Source: JAYPWI01 sp038135065
GTDB lineage: Bacteria; Actinomycetota; Acidimicrobiia; Acidimicrobiales; Poriferisodalaceae
DNA length: 64,000 nucleotides
Direction of reading: 5' to 3'
NCBI GenBank assembly: GCA_038135065.1
Contig: JAYPWI010000004.1
Location: 62,001-126,000 of the forward strand
Shown here piece after piece: positions 51,855 to 59,235 of this stretch (position 1 is its first letter; each line of letters begins with the position of its first letter). The position numbers and the translations under genes were made by a program. A model generated the notes under the pieces. That model saw only the letters and a program-made list of their open reading frames with translations, did no database searches and had not been told where the DNA came from.

Positions 51855-52835
51855 ATGGCCAACCGACGGGTGCTGTTGGTTCGGCGACCCCAGGGCGCAG
51901 TCGATGCTTCGTGCTTCGAGCTCGACGAGGTGCCCGTTCCCGAGCCCGGTCCGGGAGAGGTTGTGGTGGCCAACCTCGTCCTGTCCTGCGATCCGTACCT
52001 GCGGGGGCGCATGGACGGGGCGTTCGAGCTGGGTCGCCCGGTGACCGCCCGGGTCGTGGGGCGGGTGGCTGCCTCGGCCGACCCCGCCTTCGCCGAGGGT
52101 GACCATGTCTGGGGTTTCCTTGGGTGGGAGGAGTTCTCGGTGATCCGGGGAGCCGAGTTGACGCCCGTGGATCCCGCCGCTGGCCCCCTGTCCCACGCCA
52201 TCAGCGTGAGGGGGATGCCGGGGCTCACCGCCTGGGTGGGTCTGGTGGAGCTGGGTCGGCCCAGGCCGGGGGAGACGGTGTTCGTCTCCTCGGCTACCGG
52301 GGCGGTGGGACAGGTGGTGGGCCAGCTGGCCAGGCGAGCGGGAGCCACCGTGGTGGGGTCAGGGGGCACCGACGCGAAGGTGACCCATGCCGTAGCCCGG
52401 CTGGGCTACCACGCGGCATTCAATTACCGCACCGCCTCATCGATCGGGGCCGCATTGGATGAGCACTGTCCCGACGGCATCGACGTCTACTTCGACAATG
52501 TCGGTGGTGAGACCCTCGAGGCCGTGCTCCCCCGGATGAACCCAGGTGGACGGATTCCCGTCTGCGGCATGATCAGCCGGTACGAGGCCCCCGGTGATCC
52601 CGGGGTGCGCAACCTGATGAGCGTGCTGGCCAATCGGCTCACCATCACGGGTTTCTCCATCTACGACCATGTGCACCGTCTGCCATGGTTCGTCGAAGCG
52701 ATGGGACGGTGGGTGGCCGACGGCTCGATCGTCTACGACGAGGACATCGTCGAGGGCATCGACGCCCTGCCGGGAGCCTTCCTGGGCATGCTGGCCGGGG
52801 ACAACGTCGGAAAGCGTCTGGTCCGGCTGGGCTAG
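51855..52835 (+). CDS. NADP-dependent medium-chain oxidoreductase (CurA/PTGR type)
   Basis: A 326-residue zinc-independent MDR enzyme. The nucleotide site is SATGAVGQVVGQLARRAG, and the loop SCDPYLRGRMDG is typical of the leukotriene-B4/curcumin reductase group. The YFDNVGGETLEAVLPRM region is also conserved. It reduces an alpha/beta-unsaturated carbonyl with NADPH. Immediate abutment to the LEH-like gene and the cupin gene downstream suggest a small catabolic operon. Confidence 0.86.
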   Translation: MANRRVLLVRRPQGAVDASCFELDEVPVPEPGPGEVVVANLVLSCDPYLRGRMDGAFELGRPVTARVVGRVAASADPAFAEGDHVWGFLGWEEFSVIRGAELTPVDPAAGPLSHAISVRGMPGLTAWVGLVELGRPRPGETVFVSSATGAVGQVVGQLARRAGATVVGSGGTDAKVTHAVARLGYHAAFNYRTASSIGAALDEHCPDGIDVYFDNVGGETLEAVLPRMNPGGRIPVCGMISRYEAPGDPGVRNLMSVLANRLTITGFSIYDHVHRLPWFVEAMGRWVADGSIVYDEDIVEGIDALPGAFLGMLAGDNVGKRLVRLG

Positions 52836-52866
52836 CCTGATACCACTGCAGTTTCGAGGGGGAATC

Positions 52867-53283
52867 ATGACCGACATCCAGGACGCCACAGCTGCCATGG
52901 AGCTGCTCTGTCAACAGCTGACCGACGCCGAGTTCGCGCACACCGGGCGTCGGTCCTTCTTCGAGTACCGGGACACCGGGCTGGCAGGGGTGACCGGTGG
53001 CAACTACCGGGCCCAGGTGATGCGGGCCACCGACGTCATGGAGACGACGGGGTGGCACTACCACGAGTGCGACCTGCAGTTCGTCTACATCCTCAATGGC
53101 TGGGTCGACCTGGTCTTCGAGGACGGGCGGGAGATCAGGCTGGAGGCGGGTGGGGCCATGGCCATCCCGCCGGGCATGGTCCACAACGAGCTCGCCGTGT
53201 CCCCTGATTTCGAAGCCCTCGAGGTGGTGGCTCCTGCCGAGATGGGCACCGTGCCTGTCGATCGCCCAGACCTCGATCGATGA
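52867..53283 (+). CDS. Cupin-domain protein
   Basis: A 138-residue single-domain cupin. The metal site pattern WHYHECDLQFVYILNGW (two His and Glu/Asp) and IPPGMVHNELA (third His) are clear, so it likely binds iron, manganese or zinc. The function may be isomerase or dioxygenase-like. It starts at an ATG behind GGGGGAATC, and its stop overlaps the next gene (ATGA). Confidence 0.75.
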   Translation: MTDIQDATAAMELLCQQLTDAEFAHTGRRSFFEYRDTGLAGVTGGNYRAQVMRATDVMETTGWHYHECDLQFVYILNGWVDLVFEDGREIRLEAGGAMAIPPGMVHNELAVSPDFEALEVVAPAEMGTVPVDRPDLDR

Positions 53284-53723
53284 CCCGACCGCCCATCGAC
53301 CCGTCGTCTATCGACTGGCTGGCCTTCAACGCCCCCATCATCGACGAGTTCCGGGATGCGGGCGGCAATCTCAGCGGGCAGTGGGAGGGAAACCCGACCC
53401 TGTTGCTGACCACCATCGGGCGACGGAGCGGGCAACCGCGCACGTCCCCACTCACCTTCACCACCGACGGCGACGACCTCGTGGTGATCGCATCGAGGGC
53501 AGGCGACGATCGCCACCCCGACTGGTTCTTCAACCTGGTCGACAATCCCGATGTCGTGGTGGAACTCGGTACGGAGCGCTTCGATGCCACAGCGGTGGTG
53601 GTGTCAGAGCCTGACCGGACCCGCCTGTTCGACGACCGGGTGGCCGAGATGCCTCGTTTCGGCCAGTACCGGACTCTCACCGAGCGGGAAATCCCGGTCG
53701 TCGTGTTGCGCCGACGGGGTTGA
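53280..53723 (+). CDS. Deazaflavin-dependent nitroreductase-like (Ddn family) protein
   Basis: A 147-residue split-beta-barrel protein of the F420-dependent Ddn family. The motif LLLTTIGRRSGQPRTSPLTF and DWFFNLVDNPDVVVELGTERF are typical. Members reduce quinones or nitro compounds with F420H2. Close to an LLM F420-type oxidoreductase on the opposite strand, it supports a coenzyme-F420-using organism. It overlaps the cupin gene by four bases. Confidence 0.85.
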   Translation: MTRPPIDPSSIDWLAFNAPIIDEFRDAGGNLSGQWEGNPTLLLTTIGRRSGQPRTSPLTFTTDGDDLVVIASRAGDDRHPDWFFNLVDNPDVVVELGTERFDATAVVVSEPDRTRLFDDRVAEMPRFGQYRTLTEREIPVVVLRRRG

Positions 53724-53732
53724 TCCGGCTCG

Positions 53733-54791
53733 TCACATTCGGGCGATGACCCGTTCGGCGAAGGTGTCGCAGAGTTCCCACTGACGGTCGGCGGGGGCCA
53801 CGAAGTTGATGCCATCCAGCCCCTGGGATTGCAGTTCCTGGAGTTGTTCGACGATGTCGCCCGGTTGGCCGGCCAGGCAGAAGGCTCGGATCATCTCGGG
53901 GGTGACGAAGCGGGCCTCGAGGGGATCGAGGCTGCCGTAGTGGGTGGCGTGTGCATCGGTGTGGCTGCGATGGGCGTCGCGCTCGGCGCGAAAGGCCACG
54001 TACTCGTCCCAGATGGGTTCCACGTGGGCCGGCGGTTCGGCCCCTACCTCGAGGTAGCGGTCGTAGAGGTAGTGGACGTTGACCATCAGCGACGAACCGA
54101 CCTCGTCGATCACCCGGTCCGATTCCAGGTCTTCCCCCGGCTCGAGCATCACGAGGTTGACCAGCGCCGTGGTCTCGAAGTCCACCAGTGAGCGTCCGGC
54201 CTGCTCGGCTCCTCGGGCCACGTTGGTGAGGGCGTCGGGGATGGTTCCTCCTCGGGGGATGCCTGTGATGAGGCCATCCCCCAGTTCGCCGGCCAGGGCT
54301 TGGGCGCGTGGCCCGAACCCTCCGACGTGGATGGGGATGGGGTGCTCCAGGTCGATGTAGTCGAGCTCCATGCTCTGGAATGCGATCTCGTGGGTGACAC
54401 CGTTTGCCGTGTGGGCGCCCGGTCGCCCTTCGAGCAGGGAGCGGATCACCGTGATGTGCTCCCTGAACTCGGCCAGGCGCATGGGGAGTTGTCCCATAGT
54501 TCGCATCGCCGTGTTGCCCGTTCCCAGGCCCAGGAAGGTTCGCCCTGGTGCGATGGCGTTGAGGGTGGCCACCGCGTTGGCGGTCACCGGGGCCATGGCC
54601 AGGCCGGGAATTGCCACACCCGGGCCCAAACGGATGGTGGAGGTGCGCTCCGCGACGAGGGTGAGGACCGACCAGACGTGTGATCGGAGCAGTGGACTGT
54701 CCCACGCCCAGACGAAGTCGTAGCCCTGCGCTTCGGCCCGTACGGCGAGGTCGACCTCGCGGATCTGGCTGACCGTGATCCCGAACTTCAT
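53733..54791 (-). CDS. LLM-class F420-dependent oxidoreductase
   Basis: A 352-residue TIM-barrel enzyme of the luciferase-like monooxygenase superfamily. It has GYDFVWAWDSP, TIRLGPGVAIPGLAMAPVTAN, GRTFLGLGTGNTAMRTMG and VHVGGFGPRAQALAGELGDG, which are typical of the F420 (not FMN) branch. It would transfer a hydride with F420. A SD GGGGGGTG is next to the ATG, and TAGCGT further up gives a leadered promoter. It is convergent with the Ddn-like gene. Confidence 0.85.
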   Translation of the reverse strand: MKFGITVSQIREVDLAVRAEAQGYDFVWAWDSPLLRSHVWSVLTLVAERTSTIRLGPGVAIPGLAMAPVTANAVATLNAIAPGRTFLGLGTGNTAMRTMGQLPMRLAEFREHITVIRSLLEGRPGAHTANGVTHEIAFQSMELDYIDLEHPIPIHVGGFGPRAQALAGELGDGLITGIPRGGTIPDALTNVARGAEQAGRSLVDFETTALVNLVMLEPGEDLESDRVIDEVGSSLMVNVHYLYDRYLEVGAEPPAHVEPIWDEYVAFRAERDAHRSHTDAHATHYGSLDPLEARFVTPEMIRAFCLAGQPGDIVEQLQELQSQGLDGINFVAPADRQWELCDTFAERVIARM

Positions 54792-54878
54792 CTCACCCCC
54801 CGGTTGCCGAGCACGCTAGTCGGGGTCCAATGACCGCACCGAGGCGTGCCCACATGGGGTTCGACCGAGGAATCCTGG

Positions 54879-54952
<74 letters not shown>

Positions 54953-55020
54953 TGCTGGATCGACGCCGCTGGGTGCGCCGCCGATTCATGCGACACGCCA
55001 TTGTGTCGCACCTGTCGCCC

Positions 55021-55464
55021 TCAGGCCACTTCGGCCCCTGCGTCGTCCTCGGGTTGGTCAGTGGCGGCGTCGTCATCGGACTGTGGTGCCATCGTGCCGC
55101 CCGACATGAGCAACTCAGCCGCACGGGCGAGGCTGAAGGGGTCGAGGGGTTTCACCAACCATCCCTCGGCCTCGGATCGGCGGGCCAGGAAGACGTCGGC
55201 TGCCCGGTCCAGCAGCATGAGGACTGGGACGTGGGGAAGACGCCCGGCGCCCGCCTCGAGATGGAGGTCGAGGCAGGCCGCCATCCCCCCCATGTTGCCG
55301 ATCTGTAGGTCGAGCACCACCAGATCTGGGGCAGATGCCTCCACGGCTGCAGCAACTGCCAAACCGGCTCGCACCACCCGCACGGTCGTGTCGGGCCCGC
55401 TCAGCGCCGCGTTGACTTCTTGAATCACCCAGTCGGCATCGCTGGCCAGCAGCACATCGGTCAC
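55021..55464 (-). CDS. Stand-alone receiver (CheY-like) domain protein
   Basis: A 147-residue protein: a receiver domain (residues 1-~115) with the phospho-acceptor Asp in VVLDLQIGN and the conserved Lys in LVKPLDP, followed by a short acidic, disordered tail. No output domain is seen, so it could work through protein contacts. No histidine kinase is nearby. SD TAGGAGC precedes the ATG. It lies upstream of the ArsA pair's 3' end, on the same strand. Confidence 0.78.
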   Translation of the reverse strand: MTDVLLASDADWVIQEVNAALSGPDTTVRVVRAGLAVAAAVEASAPDLVVLDLQIGNMGGMAACLDLHLEAGAGRLPHVPVLMLLDRAADVFLARRSEAEGWLVKPLDPFSLARAAELLMSGGTMAPQSDDDAATDQPEDDAGAEVA

Positions 55465-55514
55465 GTCATGCTCCTACGTCGATGGGCAGGCTAGCGCCCC
55501 GCCCCGTCGACATC

Positions 55515-56579
55515 TCAACCCTCGAGGAGGGCATCGCCGACCCTGGTCAGGGTACCGATGTCGTTGATCTCGCCTGTTCGTCTCTGCAGCGGGACGACGG
55601 GCACGCCGTGGTCGGCCAAGGGTCGCAGGATCTCCGCTTCGGCCAGTCCCCGTTGATGTCGGTCGGCCAGGGCATCGCGCCGCAGTGCCAATTCGTTCGA
55701 TCGTTGGAACATGGTTCGCCACGGGACGAGGTCGTCCCAGGGGTCGAAGGTCAACTGGTTGGCGATGGTGGCGCGCACGCCGATGCCCCGTTCGCCGAGG
55801 GCGGTGACGAGGTCGAGGGTGCTCTGGACACGGTCTGGTCGAGGAGTCACCACCGAGATGGTCGCAGTGTGGGGCTCGGCGAGCAGTCGGCGTACGGCCG
55901 AGGCTCGTTCGACGAAGCCCTTCTCCATGCCTGCGGTGGCTGCAAAGAAGCCGAGGGCGTCCTGCAGCACCGATGCTCCGACGACCTCGCTGATGCGCTG
56001 CAGCAGGACCCGACTGGGGCCCGAGGTGAGACGCCGCCGGCCGGTGGACGCAAGCGAGCGGTACAACCGGTTCCCCATGAAACGGGCCAGGCGCTCGGGA
56101 GCGTCCACCAGGTCAACCAGATTGCTCGCCGGCGGTGTGTCGACCACCACGAGGTCGAACCGGTCGTCTTCGTACAAGAGGTGGAGTTGTTCGATCGCCA
56201 TGTAGTCGTGGATGCCGGGGAGCGATGTCGCCAGTTGCCGGTAGAACCGGTTGTGGAGGATGGTGTCGACTTGCTCGGCCGGAGCATGTAGGGCGATGAG
56301 CTGGTCGAAGGTGATCGCCGGATCGAGCATCATCGCGGCGAGGCTGCCGCCTCGAACTGCTTGATCGGGCAAGGTCACCGGGGTGGGAGCCGCGTCGAGT
56401 TCGCCCCCGCCGAGAGTGTCAGCCAGGCGCCGGGCCGGGTCGACGGTGACAAGGCACACGTGGCGTCCTCGTCGAGCGGCTGCCAGCCCCATTGCGGCAG
56501 CTGATGTCGTCTTGCCGACTCCCCCAGGGCCGACCACGATGACGAGGCGGGTCGCATCCACCAGGCCCTGGAGCGTCAC
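55515..56579 (-). CDS. ArsA/GET3-type ATPase, second of a tandem pair
   Basis: A 354-residue P-loop ATPase. The deviant Walker A GPGGVGKTTSAA and the switch region VTVDPARRL and VVVDTPPASN are clear. Family members drive arsenite export or tail-anchored protein targeting; in actinobacteria the paired genes next to whiB have a different role. Its start overlaps the end of the first ATPase by 4 bases (GTGA), which suggests the two form a heteromer. No Cys-rich arsenite-binding segment is visible. Confidence 0.85.
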   Translation of the reverse strand: MTLQGLVDATRLVIVVGPGGVGKTTSAAAMGLAAARRGRHVCLVTVDPARRLADTLGGGELDAAPTPVTLPDQAVRGGSLAAMMLDPAITFDQLIALHAPAEQVDTILHNRFYRQLATSLPGIHDYMAIEQLHLLYEDDRFDLVVVDTPPASNLVDLVDAPERLARFMGNRLYRSLASTGRRRLTSGPSRVLLQRISEVVGASVLQDALGFFAATAGMEKGFVERASAVRRLLAEPHTATISVVTPRPDRVQSTLDLVTALGERGIGVRATIANQLTFDPWDDLVPWRTMFQRSNELALRRDALADRHQRGLAEAEILRPLADHGVPVVPLQRRTGEINDIGTLTRVGDALLEG

Positions 56580-57454
56580 CGGGTACCTCCCGCCGACTCG
56601 ACGAGCAGGTCGAGATCGATCCTCCCACTCGGTGTGGTTGCGTCGGGTAGTTCGATCAGCGCCAAGCCGAGACGTTCTTCCAGGATTCGCACTGCGGCCT
56701 GCTCGTCGAGGTGTCGTCGATGGTCCTGCTCGAGGGCTCTATCCACTGCATCCGCAATCTGCCGAGGAAGTTCGGGGGCCAGGTCGGATGTCGGTGGCTC
56801 AACGGGAGGCGCGGGCGGGTTGAGGCCGTTCACCACGACCGGACCAAGGGTGATCCCGACGTCCTCCTCGAGGGCGAAGGCGGTTTCGATCGTTTCGGCG
56901 ACCGGGGTGTCGGCCGGAAGGGTGACGAGTACCACCTGGCTGCGCGCCGGGTCCGACAGCATGGCGGTCGCCGCTGCAGCCTGTTCGGTCAGGGGTCCGG
57001 TTCGTGCCAGTTCGGCCACCGCGCGAGGCGCGCGCAACAGGGCGAGCGCCTGCCCCGATGGGGGTCCGTCGAACACGACCAGATCGTGACGACCCTGTTG
57101 CTCGACGCGCCGCAACTGGCTCAGGAGGATCAGTTGCTCGATGCCCGGTACGGCAGTCGCCACCAGATCGAGCATCCCCGCTCTGGACAACCGACGCCCG
57201 ATGGCTCCCAGCTTCCGGGCATCGAGGTACTGCCCGAGGGCGGCGCGAGGGTCGAGGGTGATCACGCTCAGGCCGTCGCTGGGGTATGAGGAGTCGTCCA
57301 GTGCGGAGCGGGCAGCGGCCGGCTCGACGCCCAGCATGTCGAACGTCTGCTTCGGTTGGGTCGTGACAACGGCCACGGTCAGACCGTGTCGACGAGCGCG
57401 ACAGGCAAGGGTTGCCGTTACCGTGGTTTTGCCGACACCTCCCTTCCCGGCCAC
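56576..57454 (-). CDS. ArsA/GET3-type ATPase, first of a tandem pair
   Basis: A 292-residue protein starting with Walker A (AGKGGVGKTT) straight after the GTG. This is unusually close: the frame continues upstream and encodes NLVIV, the beta strand expected before the P-loop, but no ATG, GTG or TTG was found there before the opposing gene. A non-standard start (CTG near 57478) is possible. The motifs VVTTQPKQTFDML and LVVFDGPPSGQAL follow the family. It is read in the opposite direction from nfeD, with which it shares an intergenic space of 65 bases. Confidence 0.8.
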   Translation of the reverse strand: MAGKGGVGKTTVTATLACRARRHGLTVAVVTTQPKQTFDMLGVEPAAARSALDDSSYPSDGLSVITLDPRAALGQYLDARKLGAIGRRLSRAGMLDLVATAVPGIEQLILLSQLRRVEQQGRHDLVVFDGPPSGQALALLRAPRAVAELARTGPLTEQAAAATAMLSDPARSQVVLVTLPADTPVAETIETAFALEEDVGITLGPVVVNGLNPPAPPVEPPTSDLAPELPRQIADAVDRALEQDHRRHLDEQAAVRILEERLGLALIELPDATTPSGRIDLDLLVESAGGTR

Positions 57455-57519
57455 GATGACCAGGTTGGTGTCGGCCAGCCATTCGGTGCCGTCAGTGACA
57501 CGGCCCTCGGAGGACCATC

Positions 57520-58821
57520 GTGCGGAGATTTCTTGTGGCAGCTGCGGCCCTCCTTGGGCTGACCGTCGTGTCCAGCCTGCCAGCTGCTGCCCAGGAGGAT
57601 GACACGGGAGACGACATCCGGACGATCGTCGTGATCGAGGTGTCCGGTCTGCTCGATCCCGTCGTGGTGTCCTACATCGAGGAGCAGGTGGCGGCTGCAG
57701 TTGCCCAGGAGTCCCTGGCCGTGGTGTTGCAGGTCAACAGCCCGGGCGCGGTGGTGGACGACGCGGCCCTGCTCGATCTGCTGGACGAGCTCGATGTGGC
57801 AGAGATCCCGCTTGTTGTCTGGGTCGGCCAGAGTGGAGCCAAGGCGCTGGGTGGGGCCGCTCATCTCGTGACGGTGGCCGACTACACCGCCATGTCGACA
57901 TCGAGCCGGATCGGCGACTTCGGCGCGCTGGACAATCCGCGTGCCAGTGCCTTCGATCGGTACCGAGACAATGTGGCCGGGGTGGACGAAGCCATCGACC
58001 AAGGGATCGTCGATGGGTTGGCCCCCCTGGTCGGTGAACTTCTTCTCATTCTCGAAGCCGAAGGCCTGCTGACCGAGATCTCGGTGCCCGCCGAGGAAGG
58101 GGCCGGTCTGCGGTCGTTGCGACCCGACGTGCAGGTGCAGTTCGCCAAGCTCGACCTGATCGACCAGCAGTTCCATACGGTGGCCAGCCCGGCGGTTGCC
58201 TACCTGCTGCTGCTGATTGGGTTGTCGATGATCATGCTCGACTTCTTCACGGGCGGTGTGGGAGTGGCTGGCGTGGTGGGTGCGGTGTGCCTACTGCTGA
58301 GTGCCTATGGACTGGGAGTTCTCGATCTGCGGATGTGGGCCCTCGTGGTCCTGGTCGTGGCCATGTTGGGGTTCGCTATCGACTTGCAGTCCGGGGTGCC
58401 CAGGTTCTGGACGGTCGTGGGGAGTTTGTGCCTGGTCATCGGCTCCTTGTTCCTGTTCGAGGACCACGGCTTCAGTTGGATCACCCTGGTGTCGGGGGTC
58501 GGCCTGACCCTTGCGTTCATGCTCTCCGGCATGCCCGCACTGATCAGGACGCGTTACGGCACATCGACCCTGGGCCGGGAGTGGATGATCGGTCGTATGG
58601 GGGTTGCCGATACCGATATCGATCCCGAGGGCCTCATCTCCCTCGATGGGGCCACCTGGCGAGCTCGGGTCAATCGTCTTACGCCACTCAGCGTGGGCGA
58701 TCCGGTGCGAATCGTGTCGCTGGACGGCCTCGTGGTCGAGGTCGAACCCGAGCATGGTGGGGCCAAGGACTATCGGCAGATGCGTCAGCGGGACCATGCA
58801 GCCGAGGTCGAGAAAAATTGA
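57520..58821 (+). CDS. NfeD-family membrane protease-like protein
   Basis: A 433-residue protein. The N-terminus has a signal peptide (VAAAALLGLTVVSSLPAAA), then a ClpP/crotonase-like serine-protease domain (about residues 35-230), four membrane helices (~230-340), and a C-terminal OB-fold NfeD domain (~355-425). The expected catalytic serine in the AASAG motif is Gly here (GAKALGGAAH), so protease activity may be lost. These proteins partner with stomatin/flotillin-like proteins. The gene is divergent from the ArsA ATPases. Confidence 0.83.
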   Translation: MRRFLVAAAALLGLTVVSSLPAAAQEDDTGDDIRTIVVIEVSGLLDPVVVSYIEEQVAAAVAQESLAVVLQVNSPGAVVDDAALLDLLDELDVAEIPLVVWVGQSGAKALGGAAHLVTVADYTAMSTSSRIGDFGALDNPRASAFDRYRDNVAGVDEAIDQGIVDGLAPLVGELLLILEAEGLLTEISVPAEEGAGLRSLRPDVQVQFAKLDLIDQQFHTVASPAVAYLLLLIGLSMIMLDFFTGGVGVAGVVGAVCLLLSAYGLGVLDLRMWALVVLVVAMLGFAIDLQSGVPRFWTVVGSLCLVIGSLFLFEDHGFSWITLVSGVGLTLAFMLSGMPALIRTRYGTSTLGREWMIGRMGVADTDIDPEGLISLDGATWRARVNRLTPLSVGDPVRIVSLDGLVVEVEPEHGGAKDYRQMRQRDHAAEVEKN

Positions 58822-58834
58822 ACGAAAGTTCGTT
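58821..58834. promoter_or_regulatory. Palindromic site upstream of whiB
   Basis: AACGAA-AG-TTCGTT forms a 6+2+6 inverted repeat that overlaps the stop of nfeD and ends 7 bases before the whiB -35. It is a possible operator. Confidence 0.5.
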
Positions 58835-58841
58835 TCAAATC

Positions 58842-58871
58842 TTGATTCGGTTATTGGGGTCCGAATAGGCT
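58842..58871 (+). promoter_or_regulatory. Probable whiB promoter
   Basis: TTGATT (-35) and TAGGCT (-10) are separated by 18 bases. The predicted start would be near 58878, giving a short leader with a GGGGGTAA ribosome-binding site before the GTG at 58891. Confidence 0.55.
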
Positions 58872-58890
58872 CACCGCTAAGGGGGTAACA

Positions 58891-59166
58891 GTGGTTGCAT
58901 TGCTGGACGACAGCTGGCAGCTCAAGGCGGCGTGTCGGGGGCCGCAGGCAGCGGTGTTCTTTCCGCCGCCGCGCTTTGAGCGAAAGGACGAGAAGCTCGA
59001 GCGGGAGCGGCGAGCCAAGGCGATTTGCGCCCAGTGCTCGGTAGCCGCCGACTGCCTCGAATACGCCTTGTCGATCCGTGAGCCTCACGGTATCTGGGGT
59101 GGGGTGAACGAGGCTGAGCGTCGTCAGATGCTCGCTCTACGCGACACCGAGCAACCCGTCGCCTGA
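58891..59166 (+). CDS. WhiB-family iron-sulfur regulator
   Basis: A 91-residue WhiB protein. Four cysteines, C15, C46, C49 and C55, match the WhiB arrangement (C, CxxC, C) that holds a [4Fe-4S] cluster. The GIWGGVNEAER turn motif and the basic tail are present. It binds sigma factor and tunes transcription. The GTG start is taken; the SD GGGGG is 7 bases upstream. Its place near the ArsA pair recalls the whiB4 locus of mycobacteria. The family member (WhiB1-7) cannot be told. Confidence 0.93.
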   Translation: MVALLDDSWQLKAACRGPQAAVFFPPPRFERKDEKLERERRAKAICAQCSVAADCLEYALSIREPHGIWGGVNEAERRQMLALRDTEQPVA

Positions 59167-59235
59167 GGATTGTCAGCGGTTGAGTAACTGCGGGGCGCCA
59201 TCACGCTGAGTGACGAGCTGCGCTCCCGGCCGCGG

